64,000 bases of DNA from Natronomicrosphaera sp040876735 (GCA_040876735.1 JBBDPC010000114.1:17331-81330), one strand, 5' to 3'. Counted from the first letter of the stretch, positions 44,251 to 53,533 are shown. Notes: generated by a model from the sequence alone, not told the origin. Program-made: numbers and translations.

Positions 44251-45207
44251 TCACCGGGTTCCCGCGAACAGGCTGTCCACGTCTTCATGACCCAGGCGTT
44301 CGAGCATCGACCGCAGCACCGCCTGCTCCACCGTCACCGTCCGCACCGCCGCCGCCTCCACGTCCACCGCCTCGCCCGCCGCGGCGTCAAACACCTGCCG
44401 CTCCACGCCGACGAGCCGCTCCGCCTGTCCCCGCAGCGTCCGCCGCACCCCTTCTGGCAGATCGTCCTGCGCCGCCAGCGCGTCGTTCATCTGTGCCGCC
44501 ACTGCCGATGCCGACGGCTCGCCCGCCGCCAGCCGGTCGCGCAGATCGCGCATCCGCCCCACCAACCGCAGCCCCTGCTGCTCCGGCAGCCGGTCGATCA
44601 GGGCCTTGCGAAACGCCATCGCATCGTCGTTGCCCGGCATCGTCACCGGCCGCTCGACCGCCATCGCCTCGGCCACCTGACGCAGCCGCACCACGTCCGC
44701 CTGGCTGGTCTGCACATTGAGCGTGACGTACCGGCGGTCGTGCGAGACATGGCCCTGCACGTCCAGCACGCCGCCTTCGTTGACCACCGACAGCGTCGGC
44801 CGCATCGGCGCCGTCGCCGGGCCGGGCAGTCGGCGGATCGTGGGCAGCGCCGCGATCAACCGCAGTGACTCGGCCCGGCTCAGTTCGCTCAGCGCGTCGG
44901 CGGGCAGCGCTTCGAGCAGGTGGCGGCGAAGGTAGCCGTCCAGTTGCGGATCGCGATGCTGACGCCGGGCGAGCGTGGCGATCACCTCCCGGCGGTCAAA
45001 GTCGCGCGGCGCCGCGCTGCCGGGGCTCGCCGTCACCGCCGCCGGCCGCTCGGGCAGCGTGCCGTGCCGCCGATAGTCCGGCTCCACCTCGTCGCGCATC
45101 GCCTGCACCAGTGCCGCGGCCGTGTTCGCCTCGCCCGCCAACACCGGGCCGGGCAAGACCCAGGCGATCGACATCACAACGGTCAGAGGGACGAGTCGGT
45201 GCATCAT
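44251..45207 (-). CDS. Secreted protein of unknown function
   Basis: The product has 318 residues. MMHRLVPLTVVMSIAWVLPGPVLAGEA is a signal peptide. The mature part is mostly helical (DGYLRRHLLEALPADALSELSRAESLRLIAALP, MAFRKALIDRLPEQQGLRLVGRMRDLRDRLAAG), with a beta segment in the middle (PTLSVVNEGGVLDVQGHVSHDRRYVTLNVQTSQ). That central part resembles the secretin/GspD-like short strand pairs seen in planctomycete proteins, but no clear family is recognised. It lies between uvrC and thrS on the same strand, without evident functional link. Confidence 0.8.
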   Translation of the reverse strand: MMHRLVPLTVVMSIAWVLPGPVLAGEANTAAALVQAMRDEVEPDYRRHGTLPERPAAVTASPGSAAPRDFDRREVIATLARRQHRDPQLDGYLRRHLLEALPADALSELSRAESLRLIAALPTIRRLPGPATAPMRPTLSVVNEGGVLDVQGHVSHDRRYVTLNVQTSQADVVRLRQVAEAMAVERPVTMPGNDDAMAFRKALIDRLPEQQGLRLVGRMRDLRDRLAAGEPSASAVAAQMNDALAAQDDLPEGVRRTLRGQAERLVGVERQVFDAAAGEAVDVEAAAVRTVTVEQAVLRSMLERLGHEDVDSLFAGTR

Positions 45208-45230
45208 CGGCTTGCTCCAGTTGCCTCATT

Positions 45231-46580
45231 CTACTCGCCGATCACCTTCTTCCGCCGCAGGATGTGATGGTAATGCTGGGCGAAGCGGTGGGCCTCGTCG
45301 CGGATGGCCTGGCAGAGCTTCAGGCCCGCGTTCTCCCGGCCAAGGCGGATGGGCTCGGCCTTTTGCTCCGTGTAAATCAGCTCTTCCTTCTTCGCCAGGG
45401 CGATCACCTTCGGCGGTTGCACGTCCAATTGGTCGAACGCCTCCCGCGCCGCGTGCAACTGGCCCAGGCCGCCGTCGATCACGATCAGGTCCGGGTACAG
45501 CTCGTGCCCCTGCCCCGCTTCGCGATACCGCCGGCTGACCACTTCGCGGATGCTCGCATAGTCGTCGTTGCCGCCTTCAACGCTCTTGATCTTGTACCGC
45601 CGGTAGAGGTTCTTCAGCGGTCGGCCGTCGATGAACGCGACCTTCGAGCCCACCGTTTCGCCGCCTTGCAAATGGGCGATGTCGATGCACTCGATATTCC
45701 GCACCGGCTCGTCCAGGCCCAGCGTCTTACGCAGCGACTCCAGCCCCTTGCCCGGGTCCGCCACGAAGCTCTCGGCCTCGGGCTGCCATTGCTGGCCCTT
45801 CTTCCCCCGCTCGTCGAGCTTCTCGATCGCCTTGATCTGATCGCGCAGCACCGCCGCCCGCTCGAACTTCAACGCCTGGCTGGCCTCTTCCATCTCCTGC
45901 CGCATCTCGCGCAGCATCACCGACCGCTTGCTCTCCAGGAAACGGATGAACCGGTCGATGTCTTCACGGTAGGCCTGCTTGCTGATCTTCGCGGCGCACG
46001 GGGCGGTGCACTGCTTGATCGGGTGCAGCAGGCAGGGGCGGAAGTAGGCCCGGCCGTCCTGCTTCGGGTCGCCGTCGTGGATTTCCAGGTGACAGGTGCG
46101 GAACTTGAACACCCGCTGGAGCAGTTGCACCGCCTCGCGCAGCGCGCCGCTGGAGGTGAACGGTCCGAGGAGCTTGGCGCCCTTGAAGGCGGGGTTGCCT
46201 GGCTCGCGGGTGATGTAGACGCCGGGGAAGTCGTCGCGCGTGGTGATGACGAGGTAGGGGTAGGTCTTGTCGTCGGTGAGGCGGGCGTTGAAGCGGGGGT
46301 GGATGTCCTTGATCAGCCGGTTCTCGGTGAGCAGGGCCTCCCATTCGCCTTCGCATTCGATGGTGTCGAAGTCGTCGACGACGCTGAGCATGCCCTGCTT
46401 CTTCGGGCCGAGGTCGGCGGAGGGGATGAAGTAGCTGCTGACCCGGTTGGGCAGGACGGCCGCCTTGCCGACGTAGATCACCCGGCCCTGAGCGTCCTTC
46501 ATCAGATAGACGCCGGCCACTTTGGGCAGCTTGCGGGCCTTGGCGAGCAGGGCGTCGAGCTTGTCGCGTGGCGTGCTCAT
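45231..46580 (-). CDS. uvrC: Short UvrC-like excision nuclease subunit lacking the (HhH)2 tail
   Basis: The product has 449 residues versus about 600 in E. coli UvrC. The GIY-YIG domain (about 18-95, GVYLMKDAQGRVIYVGKA) makes the 3' incision. The UVR domain (about 215-250) contacts UvrB. The RNase H-like domain contains IECIDIAHLQG, LIVIDGGLGQL and CQAIRDEAHRFA, carrying the catalytic acidic residues and His for the 5' incision. The chain then stops at HILRRKKVIGE, so the tandem helix-hairpin-helix DNA-binding domain is missing. No frameshift or second fragment is seen downstream. It may need another DNA-binding partner, or the genome has a second full UvrC. Confidence 0.9.
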   Translation of the reverse strand: MSTPRDKLDALLAKARKLPKVAGVYLMKDAQGRVIYVGKAAVLPNRVSSYFIPSADLGPKKQGMLSVVDDFDTIECEGEWEALLTENRLIKDIHPRFNARLTDDKTYPYLVITTRDDFPGVYITREPGNPAFKGAKLLGPFTSSGALREAVQLLQRVFKFRTCHLEIHDGDPKQDGRAYFRPCLLHPIKQCTAPCAAKISKQAYREDIDRFIRFLESKRSVMLREMRQEMEEASQALKFERAAVLRDQIKAIEKLDERGKKGQQWQPEAESFVADPGKGLESLRKTLGLDEPVRNIECIDIAHLQGGETVGSKVAFIDGRPLKNLYRRYKIKSVEGGNDDYASIREVVSRRYREAGQGHELYPDLIVIDGGLGQLHAAREAFDQLDVQPPKVIALAKKEELIYTEQKAEPIRLGRENAGLKLCQAIRDEAHRFAQHYHHILRRKKVIGE

Positions 46581-46645
46581 GCAGGGGACATTCTAGGCTG
46601 GGGTTGACGCAGTCGCCCCTTGCGGGGGCGGTAAGTCTCATCCGA

Positions 46646-46769
46646 ACTTCCCTCCCTTTGGGAGGGGTTGGGGGAGGGGATCACCGGATGCCTTGAAGTT
46701 ACGTCCGTGCCGGTGACGCAAGGTGGCCGGAGGCACCCTCCCCCGGCCCCTCCCGGAGGGAGGGGAGTT
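46646..46769. repeat. REP-D element, copy 2 (about 124 bp)
   Basis: The left arm CCCTCCCTTTGGGAGGGG.. and right arm ..CCCCTCCCGGAGGGAGGGG are inverted around a centre containing GCCGGTGACGCAAGG. It lies in the 433-base gap 46581-47013, upstream of uvrC. The rest of that gap carries no gene I can support. Confidence 0.8.
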
Positions 46770-47013
46770 GAACCCCTTTCCGCCACTGGTATCATCTTCT
46801 TCATGTCTTCGGAAACCGCCCACGAATCGCCAGTCGTCTTCGGACGCGATGCCGAGCAGGCGTCGGGTCTGACGCGCACCAACCGGCCGAGCCCGCCTTT
46901 CCGCGCCTGATCGCCAGGCCGTCGGCCGCGCCCACCCTTCCATCCCGCAATCGTTCTACGCGCCCGCTTCACGGGCGAAGCTCGCACACGCACCCCCTAC
47001 GGGAATCCTCACC

Positions 47014-48696
47014 ATGGCCACCACGAAAAAAACCACCAGGAAGAAGACCACCCGCACCGCCTCCGCCAACCGCGAAGTGTTGCTGCTCGCCAACGGCGAC
47101 CTGCGCCTCAGCGCCAACCAGAACTGCTGGGCCGCCCAGCAGGCGATGGAGCAGACGCTCACGCAGGCCATCGAAGCCCAGGGCTACACCCTCCGCCGGG
47201 CCCACCCTTACAAGACAGACGAGAAGCACGGCTTCATCGGCTCGCAGAAAGAGGGCATGGAGGTCTTCCGCAACTTCTCCGACGCCGACCGCAAAAAGCC
47301 GCTGATCGTCGCCGAGGCGGTCTGGCAATACTCCCATCACATCCTGCACGGCCTGCTCAGCCACGAAGGGCCGATCCTCACCGTCGCCAACTGGTCCGGC
47401 ACCTGGCCGGGGCTGGTGGGCATGCTCAACCTCAACGGCTCGCTCACCAAGGCCGGCGTGAACTACACCAGCCTCTGGAGCGAAGACTTCACCGACACCT
47501 ACTTCACCAGCCGGCTCAAAAAATGGCTCGCCACCGGCAAGGCCAGCCACTCCACGCCCCACGTCCACAAGCTCGCCAAGGTCAAGCTCCCCGCCAAGGC
47601 CCGCAAGGCCGGCGAACAACTCGCCAAAGAACTCCAGGACCGCAAGGCCATCCTCGGCGTCTTCGACGAAGGGTGCATGGGCATGTTCAACGCCATCATC
47701 CCCGACCACCTGCTCAACCCCACCGGCATCTTCAAAGAACGCCTCAGCCAGAGCGCGCTCTACTACGAGACCACGCAGGTCTCCGACCGCGAGGCCGACG
47801 ACGTCCGCTGGTGGATGGGCGAGCAGGGCATGACCTTCCACACCGGCCCGAACCACGCCACGGACCTGACCGACGAGCAGATCCGCCTCCAGTGCAAGAT
47901 GTATATCGCCGCGCTGCGCATCGCCGACGACTTCGGCTGCGACACCATCGGCATCCAGTACCAGCAGGGCCTGAAGGACCTGCTGCCCGCCTCCGACCTG
48001 GTCGAGGGGATGCTCAACAACAGCGCCCGCCCGCCCGTGCTCAGCCGTGACGGCTCGCGCGAGCTGTACGCCGGCGAGCCGCTGCCGCACTTCAACGAGG
48101 TGGACGAATGTGCCGGCCTCGACGGGCTGATGACCTACCGCGTGCACAAGGCCCTCGGCCAGCCGGTGGAAAACACGCTGCACGACCTGCGCTGGGGCGA
48201 CGCCGACCGCTCGGGCACGGTGGACGACTATGTCTGGGTGTTCCTGATCTCCGGCAGCGCGCCGCCGGCGCATCACATCGGCGGCTGGGCGGGCAGCGAC
48301 GGGCACCGGCAGCCGGCGATGTACTTCCCCAACGGCGGGTCGACGCTGCGCGGCATTGCCAAGCCGGGCGAGATCGTCTGGTCGCGCGTGTATGTCGAGG
48401 GCGGCAAGTTGAAGATGGACCTCGGCCGGGCGGGCGTGGTGGAACTGCCCGCCGAGGAGACCGAGCGGCGATGGCAGGAGACGACGCCGCAGTGGCCGAT
48501 CATGCATGCGGTGACGTACGGCGTGTCGCGGGATCAGATGATGGCCCGTCACAAGGCGAACCACATCCAGTGCGTCTACGCCAACAGCGCCAAGGAGGCG
48601 GACGAGGCGATGTTCACCAAGGCCGCGATGGCCGAGGCGCTGGGCATGGAGGTGGCGATCTGCGGCACGGACAAGAAGGGAAAGGCGTGGGGGTGA
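47014..48696 (+). CDS. L-fucose/L-arabinose isomerase-fold sugar isomerase
   Basis: The product has 560 residues. A basic, low-complexity N-tail (MATTKKTTRKKTTRTASANRE) precedes the three-domain fucose/arabinose-isomerase fold. Motifs include ILTVANWSGTWPGLVGMLNLNGSL, the metal-binding segment GVFDEGCMGMFNAIIPDHLL (candidate Glu and Asp) and PPAHHIGGWAGSDG (candidate His). It should interconvert an aldose and a ketose, using Mn2+. Substrate assignment (fucose, arabinose or another deoxy/pentose sugar) is not possible. Fucose-type isomerases in Planctomycetes often accompany sulfatase and polysaccharide-degrading loci, but no kinase or aldolase is encoded next to it here. A terminator follows. 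Confidence 0.75.
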   Translation: MATTKKTTRKKTTRTASANREVLLLANGDLRLSANQNCWAAQQAMEQTLTQAIEAQGYTLRRAHPYKTDEKHGFIGSQKEGMEVFRNFSDADRKKPLIVAEAVWQYSHHILHGLLSHEGPILTVANWSGTWPGLVGMLNLNGSLTKAGVNYTSLWSEDFTDTYFTSRLKKWLATGKASHSTPHVHKLAKVKLPAKARKAGEQLAKELQDRKAILGVFDEGCMGMFNAIIPDHLLNPTGIFKERLSQSALYYETTQVSDREADDVRWWMGEQGMTFHTGPNHATDLTDEQIRLQCKMYIAALRIADDFGCDTIGIQYQQGLKDLLPASDLVEGMLNNSARPPVLSRDGSRELYAGEPLPHFNEVDECAGLDGLMTYRVHKALGQPVENTLHDLRWGDADRSGTVDDYVWVFLISGSAPPAHHIGGWAGSDGHRQPAMYFPNGGSTLRGIAKPGEIVWSRVYVEGGKLKMDLGRAGVVELPAEETERRWQETTPQWPIMHAVTYGVSRDQMMARHKANHIQCVYANSAKEADEAMFTKAAMAEALGMEVAICGTDKKGKAWG

Positions 48697-48734
48697 GGAG
48701 GATTGACCGCTGATTGCTGATTTGGAAAAGCGAA

Positions 48735-48766
48735 GCCCGTCACCATTTGCGGTGGCGGGCTTTTTT
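48735..48766 (+). terminator. Rho-independent terminator after the isomerase gene
   Basis: The arms GCCCGTCACC / GGTGGCGGGC (one G-T pair) with a 6-nt loop are followed by TTTTTT (48761-48766), 38 bases after the stop. This is the clearest intrinsic terminator in the window. Confidence 0.88.
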
Positions 48767-48790
48767 CGTGGGTCGAACTTTTGTGGCACG

Positions 48791-48819
48791 GAAGCCCACG
48801 GATTCAATCCGTGGGCTTC
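48791..48819. repeat. PAL-A palindromic repeat, copy 10
   Basis: Perfect 13-bp arms GAAGCCCACGGAT / ATCCGTGGGCTTC with loop TCA, in the intergenic space between the isomerase terminator and rluB. It is the best-preserved consensus copy. Confidence 0.93.
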
Positions 48820-48834
48820 GGGGGCGAACGGTTT

Positions 48835-49713
48835 TCAGTCTTTGGTGGAGAGGCCGGCTTCGCGGTAGAGGGCCTGGACCTCGGCGGCGTCGAGGGTGCG
48901 CCATTGGCCGGCGGCGAGGCCCTTGAGTTGCAGCGGGCCGATGGCGAGGCGTTTGAGTCGGCGGACCTTGTAGCCGAGGCGGGCGAGCAGCCGGCGGATT
49001 TCGCGGTTCTGGCCTTCGCGGAGGGTGATGCCGAGGGTGGTGCGGTCGCCGCGGGTGCGGTCGCGTTCGTAGCCGAGGATGCTGACCTTTTCGACGCTAG
49101 CACGTTTGGCGCGGGCGGCGGAGCCGGGCTTACTGGCGTCGGCGGGTGCGAGGACGAGGCCCTTGCGGAGCCTGGCGAGGTCGGTCTGGTCGAGCTTGCC
49201 GCGGACGGAGACGCGGTACTGCTTGGTCACGCCGTAGCGGGGATGAGTGAGGCGGTTGGCCAGTTCGCCGTCGTCGGTGAGCAGGATCAGCCCGGTGGAG
49301 TCGGCATCGAGCCGGCCGACGGGAAACAGGCGTGCCCGGCCGGGGAGCTTGACGAGGTCGAGGACGGTGTCGCGTTGCTCGGGATCGTCGGTGGTGGAGA
49401 TGACGTGGCGGGGCTTGTGGAGCATGACGTAGGCGTGACGGGCGGTGCGTCGGCCGGCCTTGCGGGGGCGGGGCAGTTCCTGGCCGTCGACGTCGATGCG
49501 GTCGTGGGCGGGGTCGACCCAGGCGGGCAGGGCGCGGACGGGTTGGCCGTTGACGCGGACGCGGCCGGCCTCGACGAGGGCTTCGCAGTCGCGGCGGGAG
49601 GCGACACCGGCCTCGGCCATGGCCTTTTGCAGGCGGATGCCACGGTCGGCGTCGCGCAGCTCGGCGGGGACGTCGGCGTTGGCACGGTCGGATTTCGAGC
49701 GTCGGTCGGGCAT
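48835..49713 (-). CDS. rluB: RluB/RsuA-family pseudouridine synthase
   Basis: The product has 292 residues. An S4 RNA-binding domain (about 27-85, RLQKAMAEAGVASRRDCEALVEAGRVRVNGQPV) is followed by the catalytic domain with FPVGRLDADSTGLILLTDDGELANRLTHP, where the Asp in GRLD is the nucleophile. The KQYRVSVRG and EGQNREIRRLLARLGYKVRRLKRLAIGP segments place it in the RsuA/RluB/E/F subfamily. It modifies one uridine of 23S (RluB) or 16S (RsuA) rRNA. A C-terminal basic region is typical for RluB. It is a monocistronic housekeeping gene. Confidence 0.94.
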   Translation of the reverse strand: MPDRRSKSDRANADVPAELRDADRGIRLQKAMAEAGVASRRDCEALVEAGRVRVNGQPVRALPAWVDPAHDRIDVDGQELPRPRKAGRRTARHAYVMLHKPRHVISTTDDPEQRDTVLDLVKLPGRARLFPVGRLDADSTGLILLTDDGELANRLTHPRYGVTKQYRVSVRGKLDQTDLARLRKGLVLAPADASKPGSAARAKRASVEKVSILGYERDRTRGDRTTLGITLREGQNREIRRLLARLGYKVRRLKRLAIGPLQLKGLAAGQWRTLDAAEVQALYREAGLSTKD

Positions 49714-49899
49714 GGGCGTTCACCTGTGGGTCGAGCCGTGAGCCGTCAGCTATCAGCCAGCGAGAGGCCGAAGGGGCGGGACATTCTGGCTAACGGCTGA
49801 AAGCAGACGGATAACGGCTTCCTTAAAGCATACGCGAGATTCGCCCGGACCATCGACCGGCTTTTTCACACTTTGCCGGCCGGTTTGGGCGGGCCCCGG

Positions 49900-49928
49900 T
49901 TGACAACCGCAATGCGGTGCAGTAATTA
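49900..49928 (+). promoter_or_regulatory. Sigma-70-like promoter of the shape locus
   Basis: TTGACA (49900-49905), a 17-base spacer and TAATTA (49923-49928) point toward the coiled-coil membrane protein at 50019. The -35 is perfect and the -10 weaker. The leader would be about 85 bases. Confidence 0.6.
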
Positions 49929-50018
49929 GTGTTGGACCTTGGAGTCGGCTGTCTGTCCGGCTCAGAGACATTCTGGTTTTTTGACGCCTCTGACACCTCC
50001 GTTGGAGAGGACACTCCC

Positions 50019-50897
50019 TTGAGCATGCTTACCAAGGCGTTCGTGGTACTCGTCACTGTCCTGGCGATCCTTCTGGTTGCCCTCACGGTGTCGTCCGTGG
50101 CCCGGTACGAAGATCTGAATGCGCAACTGGCCGAGATGCGGTCTTCGCGCGACCAGGCGATGAGCACCGCCAACCTTCGCGAGTCGGATCTGGCCGAGAC
50201 GACCAACCGGTTCGACCAGGAACTGGCCGACCGCGAGGATCAGATCCGCGAATTGACCGACCGGATCACGGCCTTGTCGTCGCAATACGCCGAGGCCCGC
50301 GACGCGGCGGCCGAGGCACGATCGGATCTGGAGACGTGGGAAGCGTCGCTGGCCCGGCTGACGGCGGCCGAGGCGCTGACGCAGGAGATGAACAAGTCGC
50401 TGACCAGCGAGCTGGAGCGTCGGCGTGAAGAGTCGGTGCAGTTGCAGACGCGCCTGGTCGAGTCCGCCAGCCGGATCGCCGAGCTGAGCACGCAGTCGGA
50501 CAGCCTGGAGCGCCAGGTTCGCCGGTTCCGCGAGCAGATGCAGGCGATGAACGCCGCCAACGAAGAGATGTTAGACGAGATCGCCTCGCTGCCGCCGGAG
50601 GTGCGCCGGATGCTCGACCGCGAAAGCGAAGGCCAGACCGGCGGCGTCACGCCCGCCCAGCCGATCGCCGGCCAGATCGTGCAGCTTGAGCGCGAGGGCC
50701 AGGACGTGTTCGCCCAGGTCAACGTCGGCAGCAACGACGGTGTGGCCGAGCGGATGGAGTTCATGGTGCATCGCGACGATCAGTACCTCGGCAAGCTGGT
50801 GATCGACTCGGTCGAGTCCGACGCCGCGGTGGGCCACATGACGCTGATCCAGGATGACGTGCAGACGGGCGATGCGATTTTCGCCGGCCGGCTGTGA
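50019..50897 (+). CDS. Membrane-anchored coiled-coil protein of the shape locus
   Basis: The product has about 292 residues. A TTG at 50019 lies 8 bases after GGAGAGG (50004-50010), whereas ATG at 50025 is 14 bases away, so TTG is favoured. The N-terminus MLTKAFVVLVTVLAILLVALTVSSVARY is one membrane helix. It is followed by a long coiled coil (about 30-205) and a C-terminal beta-rich domain (about 220-292, GQIVQLEREGQDVFAQVNVGSNDG..FMVHRDDQYLGKLVIDSVESD) that resembles the MreC-like or SH3-like soluble domain. It precedes a small membrane protein and mreBCD. A role as a morphogenetic scaffold is inferred. Confidence 0.87.
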   Translation: MSMLTKAFVVLVTVLAILLVALTVSSVARYEDLNAQLAEMRSSRDQAMSTANLRESDLAETTNRFDQELADREDQIRELTDRITALSSQYAEARDAAAEARSDLETWEASLARLTAAEALTQEMNKSLTSELERRREESVQLQTRLVESASRIAELSTQSDSLERQVRRFREQMQAMNAANEEMLDEIASLPPEVRRMLDRESEGQTGGVTPAQPIAGQIVQLEREGQDVFAQVNVGSNDGVAERMEFMVHRDDQYLGKLVIDSVESDAAVGHMTLIQDDVQTGDAIFAGRL

Positions 50898-50987
50898 GCG
50901 AGTCGGCCCGGCCGCATCGCAGCGGATGACTTTGACGAGATCTGAAACCAGGGACGTGGTGGATCGCCGGTCCCGGGAGTGTGCAAC

Positions 50988-51185
50988 ATGGCGGACATGA
51001 GCGGATCGCGGCTGAGTACGGTGGGCAACAACGTCTACACGGTGTTGCTGGCGGTGGCGTTCGTGGCCCTGCTGCTGGGCGTGGGCTTCGTCTGGTACCG
51101 GTATGCGGAGTTGTTCGAGACGGCCAACCCGTTCTCCGTGTCGCAGACGACGCTCGAAGCCGCCCGCCTCGCCTTCCTCGCCTGA
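50988..51185 (+). CDS. Small single-pass membrane protein of the shape locus
   Basis: The product has 65 residues. ATG 50988 follows GGGAG at 8 bases; a GTG nine bases upstream would add three residues. The sequence is MADMSGSRLSTV.. then a membrane helix (VYTVLLAVAFVALLLGVGFVWYRY) and a soluble tail FETANPFSVSQTTL. The gene is 90 bases after the coiled-coil gene and before mreB. No family recognised, but size and position fit an accessory membrane protein. The gap to mreB (51186-51533, 348 bases) holds no other gene I can support. Confidence 0.8.
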   Translation: MADMSGSRLSTVGNNVYTVLLAVAFVALLLGVGFVWYRYAELFETANPFSVSQTTLEAARLAFLA

Positions 51186-51533
51186 GCGCGTGCGTGAACC
51201 CACCGGGCCATGGCCGACAGGGCCGCGGTGTCTTGCGGAAACGTGAGGCGTACGGCATCCGAATCGCGGTCCTTCCGGGCGGCGCGGTCGGGTGAAACGG
51301 GTTCCCTCCACGCCGGCGCGTAGAAAAAGCGCGCCTTTCGCGGCAAAAGTCAAGGTCAATCGGGTGTTATCACCGATCAGGGAGTAGAGACGCGCTGCGG
51401 CGCGTTCGTTTCGCTGTGGTGCGCGTGCCGGTATCGGCCGCTCTGGTGCTGCGACGGGCAGCCCGGTTGACCAGATCATTCACAACCTTCGCGTCGCAGG
51501 CGATTGCCGGCATTCGCAGAAAGGGCTCGAGGC

Positions 51534-52586
51534 TTGTTCCTCGATAACGTCTTAAGCTGGTTCAGCGTCGACATGGGCATCGACCTTGGCACGTGCAACA
51601 CGCTGGTGTGCGTGCGGGGCGAGGGCATCGTGTTGAACGAACCCAGCGTCGTCGCGGTTAAAAAAGGTACGAACCAGGTCCTGGACAACGGCAATGCCGT
51701 GGGCTGGGTCGCCAAGGAAATGCTGGGCAAGACGCCCGGCAGCATCACCGCCATCCGCCCGCTCAAGGATGGCGTGATCTCCGACTTCGAGATCACCGAG
51801 GCGATGCTGGGCTACTTCATCCGCAAGGTCAACGGCAAACGGCCGTTCGTCAAGCCGCGCGTGGTCATCGCCGTGCCCAGCGGCATCACGGCGGTCGAAA
51901 AGCGGGCGGTGCTCGACTCCGCCGAGCGGGCCGGGGCGCGGCGGGTCTATCTCGTCGAAGAGCCGATGGCCGCCGGCATCGGCGCCAACCTGCCCATCGT
52001 CGAAGCCACCGCCAGCATGATCGTGGACATCGGCGGCGGCACGACGGAAGTCGCCATCATGTCGCTGGCGGACATCGCCCAGTGCGAGTCGGTGCGCGTG
52101 GCGGGTGACGACCTCGACGAGTCGATCATCAACCACATGAAGAAGGCCTACAACCTGATGATCGGCGAGCAGACCGCCGAGAAGATCAAGAAGGAAATCG
52201 GCACCGCCGTCCCGATGGGCGACGAGCAGTCGATGGAAGTGCGCGGGCGGGACATGATCTCCGGCCTGCCGCGCAAGACGGTGGTTACCAGCGAAGAAAT
52301 TCGCGAAGCGTTGCAGGAACCGCTGTCGGCGATCATCGAAACGGTCACCCGCACGCTCGAACGCGCCGAGCCGGAACTCGCCGCCGATCTGGTCGACAAC
52401 GGCATCGTGCTCGCCGGCGGCGGGGCGCTGCTGCGCGGGATCGACAAGGTCATCTCCAATGCGACCGGCCTGGACTGCCGCGTCGCCGAAGACCCGCTCA
52501 CCTGCGTCGCTCGTGGCACGGCCATCTACCTCGAACACATCGAGGAATGGAAGCACACCATGGAAAGCGACATGGACGACTCGTAA
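51534..52586 (+). CDS. mreB: Actin-like cell-shape protein MreB
   Basis: The product has 350 residues. TTG 51534 is preceded by AAAGGG at 8 bases and starts the conserved N-terminus (FLDNVLSWFSVDMGIDLGTCNTLV); a TTG 30 bases upstream is less likely. Actin-like nucleotide loops are seen at MGIDLGTCNTLV (phosphate 1), IVDIGGGTTEVAI (phosphate 2) and LAGGGALLRG (adenosine). The amphipathic membrane-binding N-helix is present. It forms filaments that direct cell-wall synthesis. mreC and mreD follow in order, although separated by inverted repeats. The C-terminus ends EWKHTMESDMDDS. Confidence 0.96.
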   Translation: MFLDNVLSWFSVDMGIDLGTCNTLVCVRGEGIVLNEPSVVAVKKGTNQVLDNGNAVGWVAKEMLGKTPGSITAIRPLKDGVISDFEITEAMLGYFIRKVNGKRPFVKPRVVIAVPSGITAVEKRAVLDSAERAGARRVYLVEEPMAAGIGANLPIVEATASMIVDIGGGTTEVAIMSLADIAQCESVRVAGDDLDESIINHMKKAYNLMIGEQTAEKIKKEIGTAVPMGDEQSMEVRGRDMISGLPRKTVVTSEEIREALQEPLSAIIETVTRTLERAEPELAADLVDNGIVLAGGGALLRGIDKVISNATGLDCRVAEDPLTCVARGTAIYLEHIEEWKHTMESDMDDS

Positions 52587-52599
52587 GCGAATGGCAAAT

Positions 52600-52681
52600 G
52601 ACAAAATTCAAATGACAAATAGAAGGAGCGAATCGCCGCTCTGCTCATTTGCCATTTGAACTTTGTCATTTGAATTTTGTC
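52600..52681. repeat. AT-rich inverted repeat between mreB and mreC
   Basis: Two 20-base arms (GACAAAATTCAAATGACAAA at 52600-52619, inverted at 52662-52681) are perfect complements across a 42-base loop. The AT-rich sequence contrasts with the GC-rich neighbours. It would form a strong hairpin in the mreB-mreC transcript and might attenuate or stabilise it. Confidence 0.88.
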
Positions 52682-52696
52682 ACACCTGGCATTCCC

Positions 52697-53533
52697 ATGC
52701 GTCGTTCCCTTGTCACCCCTCGCCGCGGCCTTGTGCTGGTGGCCCTGCTGCTGCTGCTTGCCAGCGTGCTGCCGGGCCGGGCGGTGTCGTGGCTGGGCAA
52801 CCCGGCGCGGAACCTGGTCGCGGCCGCGCTGATCCCGGTTGAACTGCCGCTCAAGCGGTTGTCCGACACGGTCCGCCGGCCGGAGCCGATCGAGGTTGCC
52901 GTCGACGATGAGTATCACCCCGGGCAGGCGGTGGCGCGGCTGCGGCAGCTTGAGTTGACGATCGAAGCGTTGCGTCGCGAGAACCATGCGCTGCACCAGA
53001 TCAAGGCGGTGCTCGGTGACCGGCCGGACGTGGGCCGGGTGACTGCCCGCGTCAGCGCGACCTCGGGCGACCGGGTGAACCCGACGCTGCGGATCAACCA
53101 CGGAAGCCGGGCCGGCATCGCCCGCCGGCAGGCGGTGGTGGCGGGCTTCGCGCTGGTGGGTGAGGTGGAGCACGCGGGGCCGGTCCATGCGGATGTGCGT
53201 CTGATCACCGCCGCCGAGACGCTGCTGAGCGTCCGCATCATTCCGCCCACCAGCGCCGAACCGCTCCGCCAGTATCAGGCGTCGATGGTGGTGAATGCGG
53301 ATCGGCAGAGTTTCACCATCAAGGCCGACCATGACGAGCCGATCGAAGTCGACGACTGGGCCCACCTCGCGGACGACCGCTGGCCCCGCGAGGCCCAGGG
53401 CTTCGTGGTCGCCAGGGTCGTCGACGTGCGCCGCGATCCGGATGACCCGCTTCGGCTCAAGCTCGCCACGCTCGAACCGATCGTCCCCTTGCTTTCGTTG
53501 CATCAGGTGACGGTGCTGGTGCCGGGGGATTGA
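52697..53533 (+). CDS. mreC: Rod-shape protein MreC
   Basis: The product has 278 residues. ATG 52697 gives MRRSLVTPRRGLVLVALLLLLASVLPG, a membrane anchor. A coiled segment (about 75-105, ARLRQLELTIEALRRENHALHQIKAVLG) precedes the two beta-barrels (GRVTARVSATSGDRVNPTLRINHGSRAGIARRQAVVAGFALVGEVEHAG..DVRLIT). The 'NHGSRAGI' and 'DVRLIT' segments are MreC hallmarks. It links MreB inside to the periplasmic wall-synthesis machinery. It lacks the usual MreC C-terminal tail beyond the second barrel. It lies between two inverted repeats, upstream of mreD. Confidence 0.9.
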   Translation: MRRSLVTPRRGLVLVALLLLLASVLPGRAVSWLGNPARNLVAAALIPVELPLKRLSDTVRRPEPIEVAVDDEYHPGQAVARLRQLELTIEALRRENHALHQIKAVLGDRPDVGRVTARVSATSGDRVNPTLRINHGSRAGIARRQAVVAGFALVGEVEHAGPVHADVRLITAAETLLSVRIIPPTSAEPLRQYQASMVVNADRQSFTIKADHDEPIEVDDWAHLADDRWPREAQGFVVARVVDVRRDPDDPLRLKLATLEPIVPLLSLHQVTVLVPGD

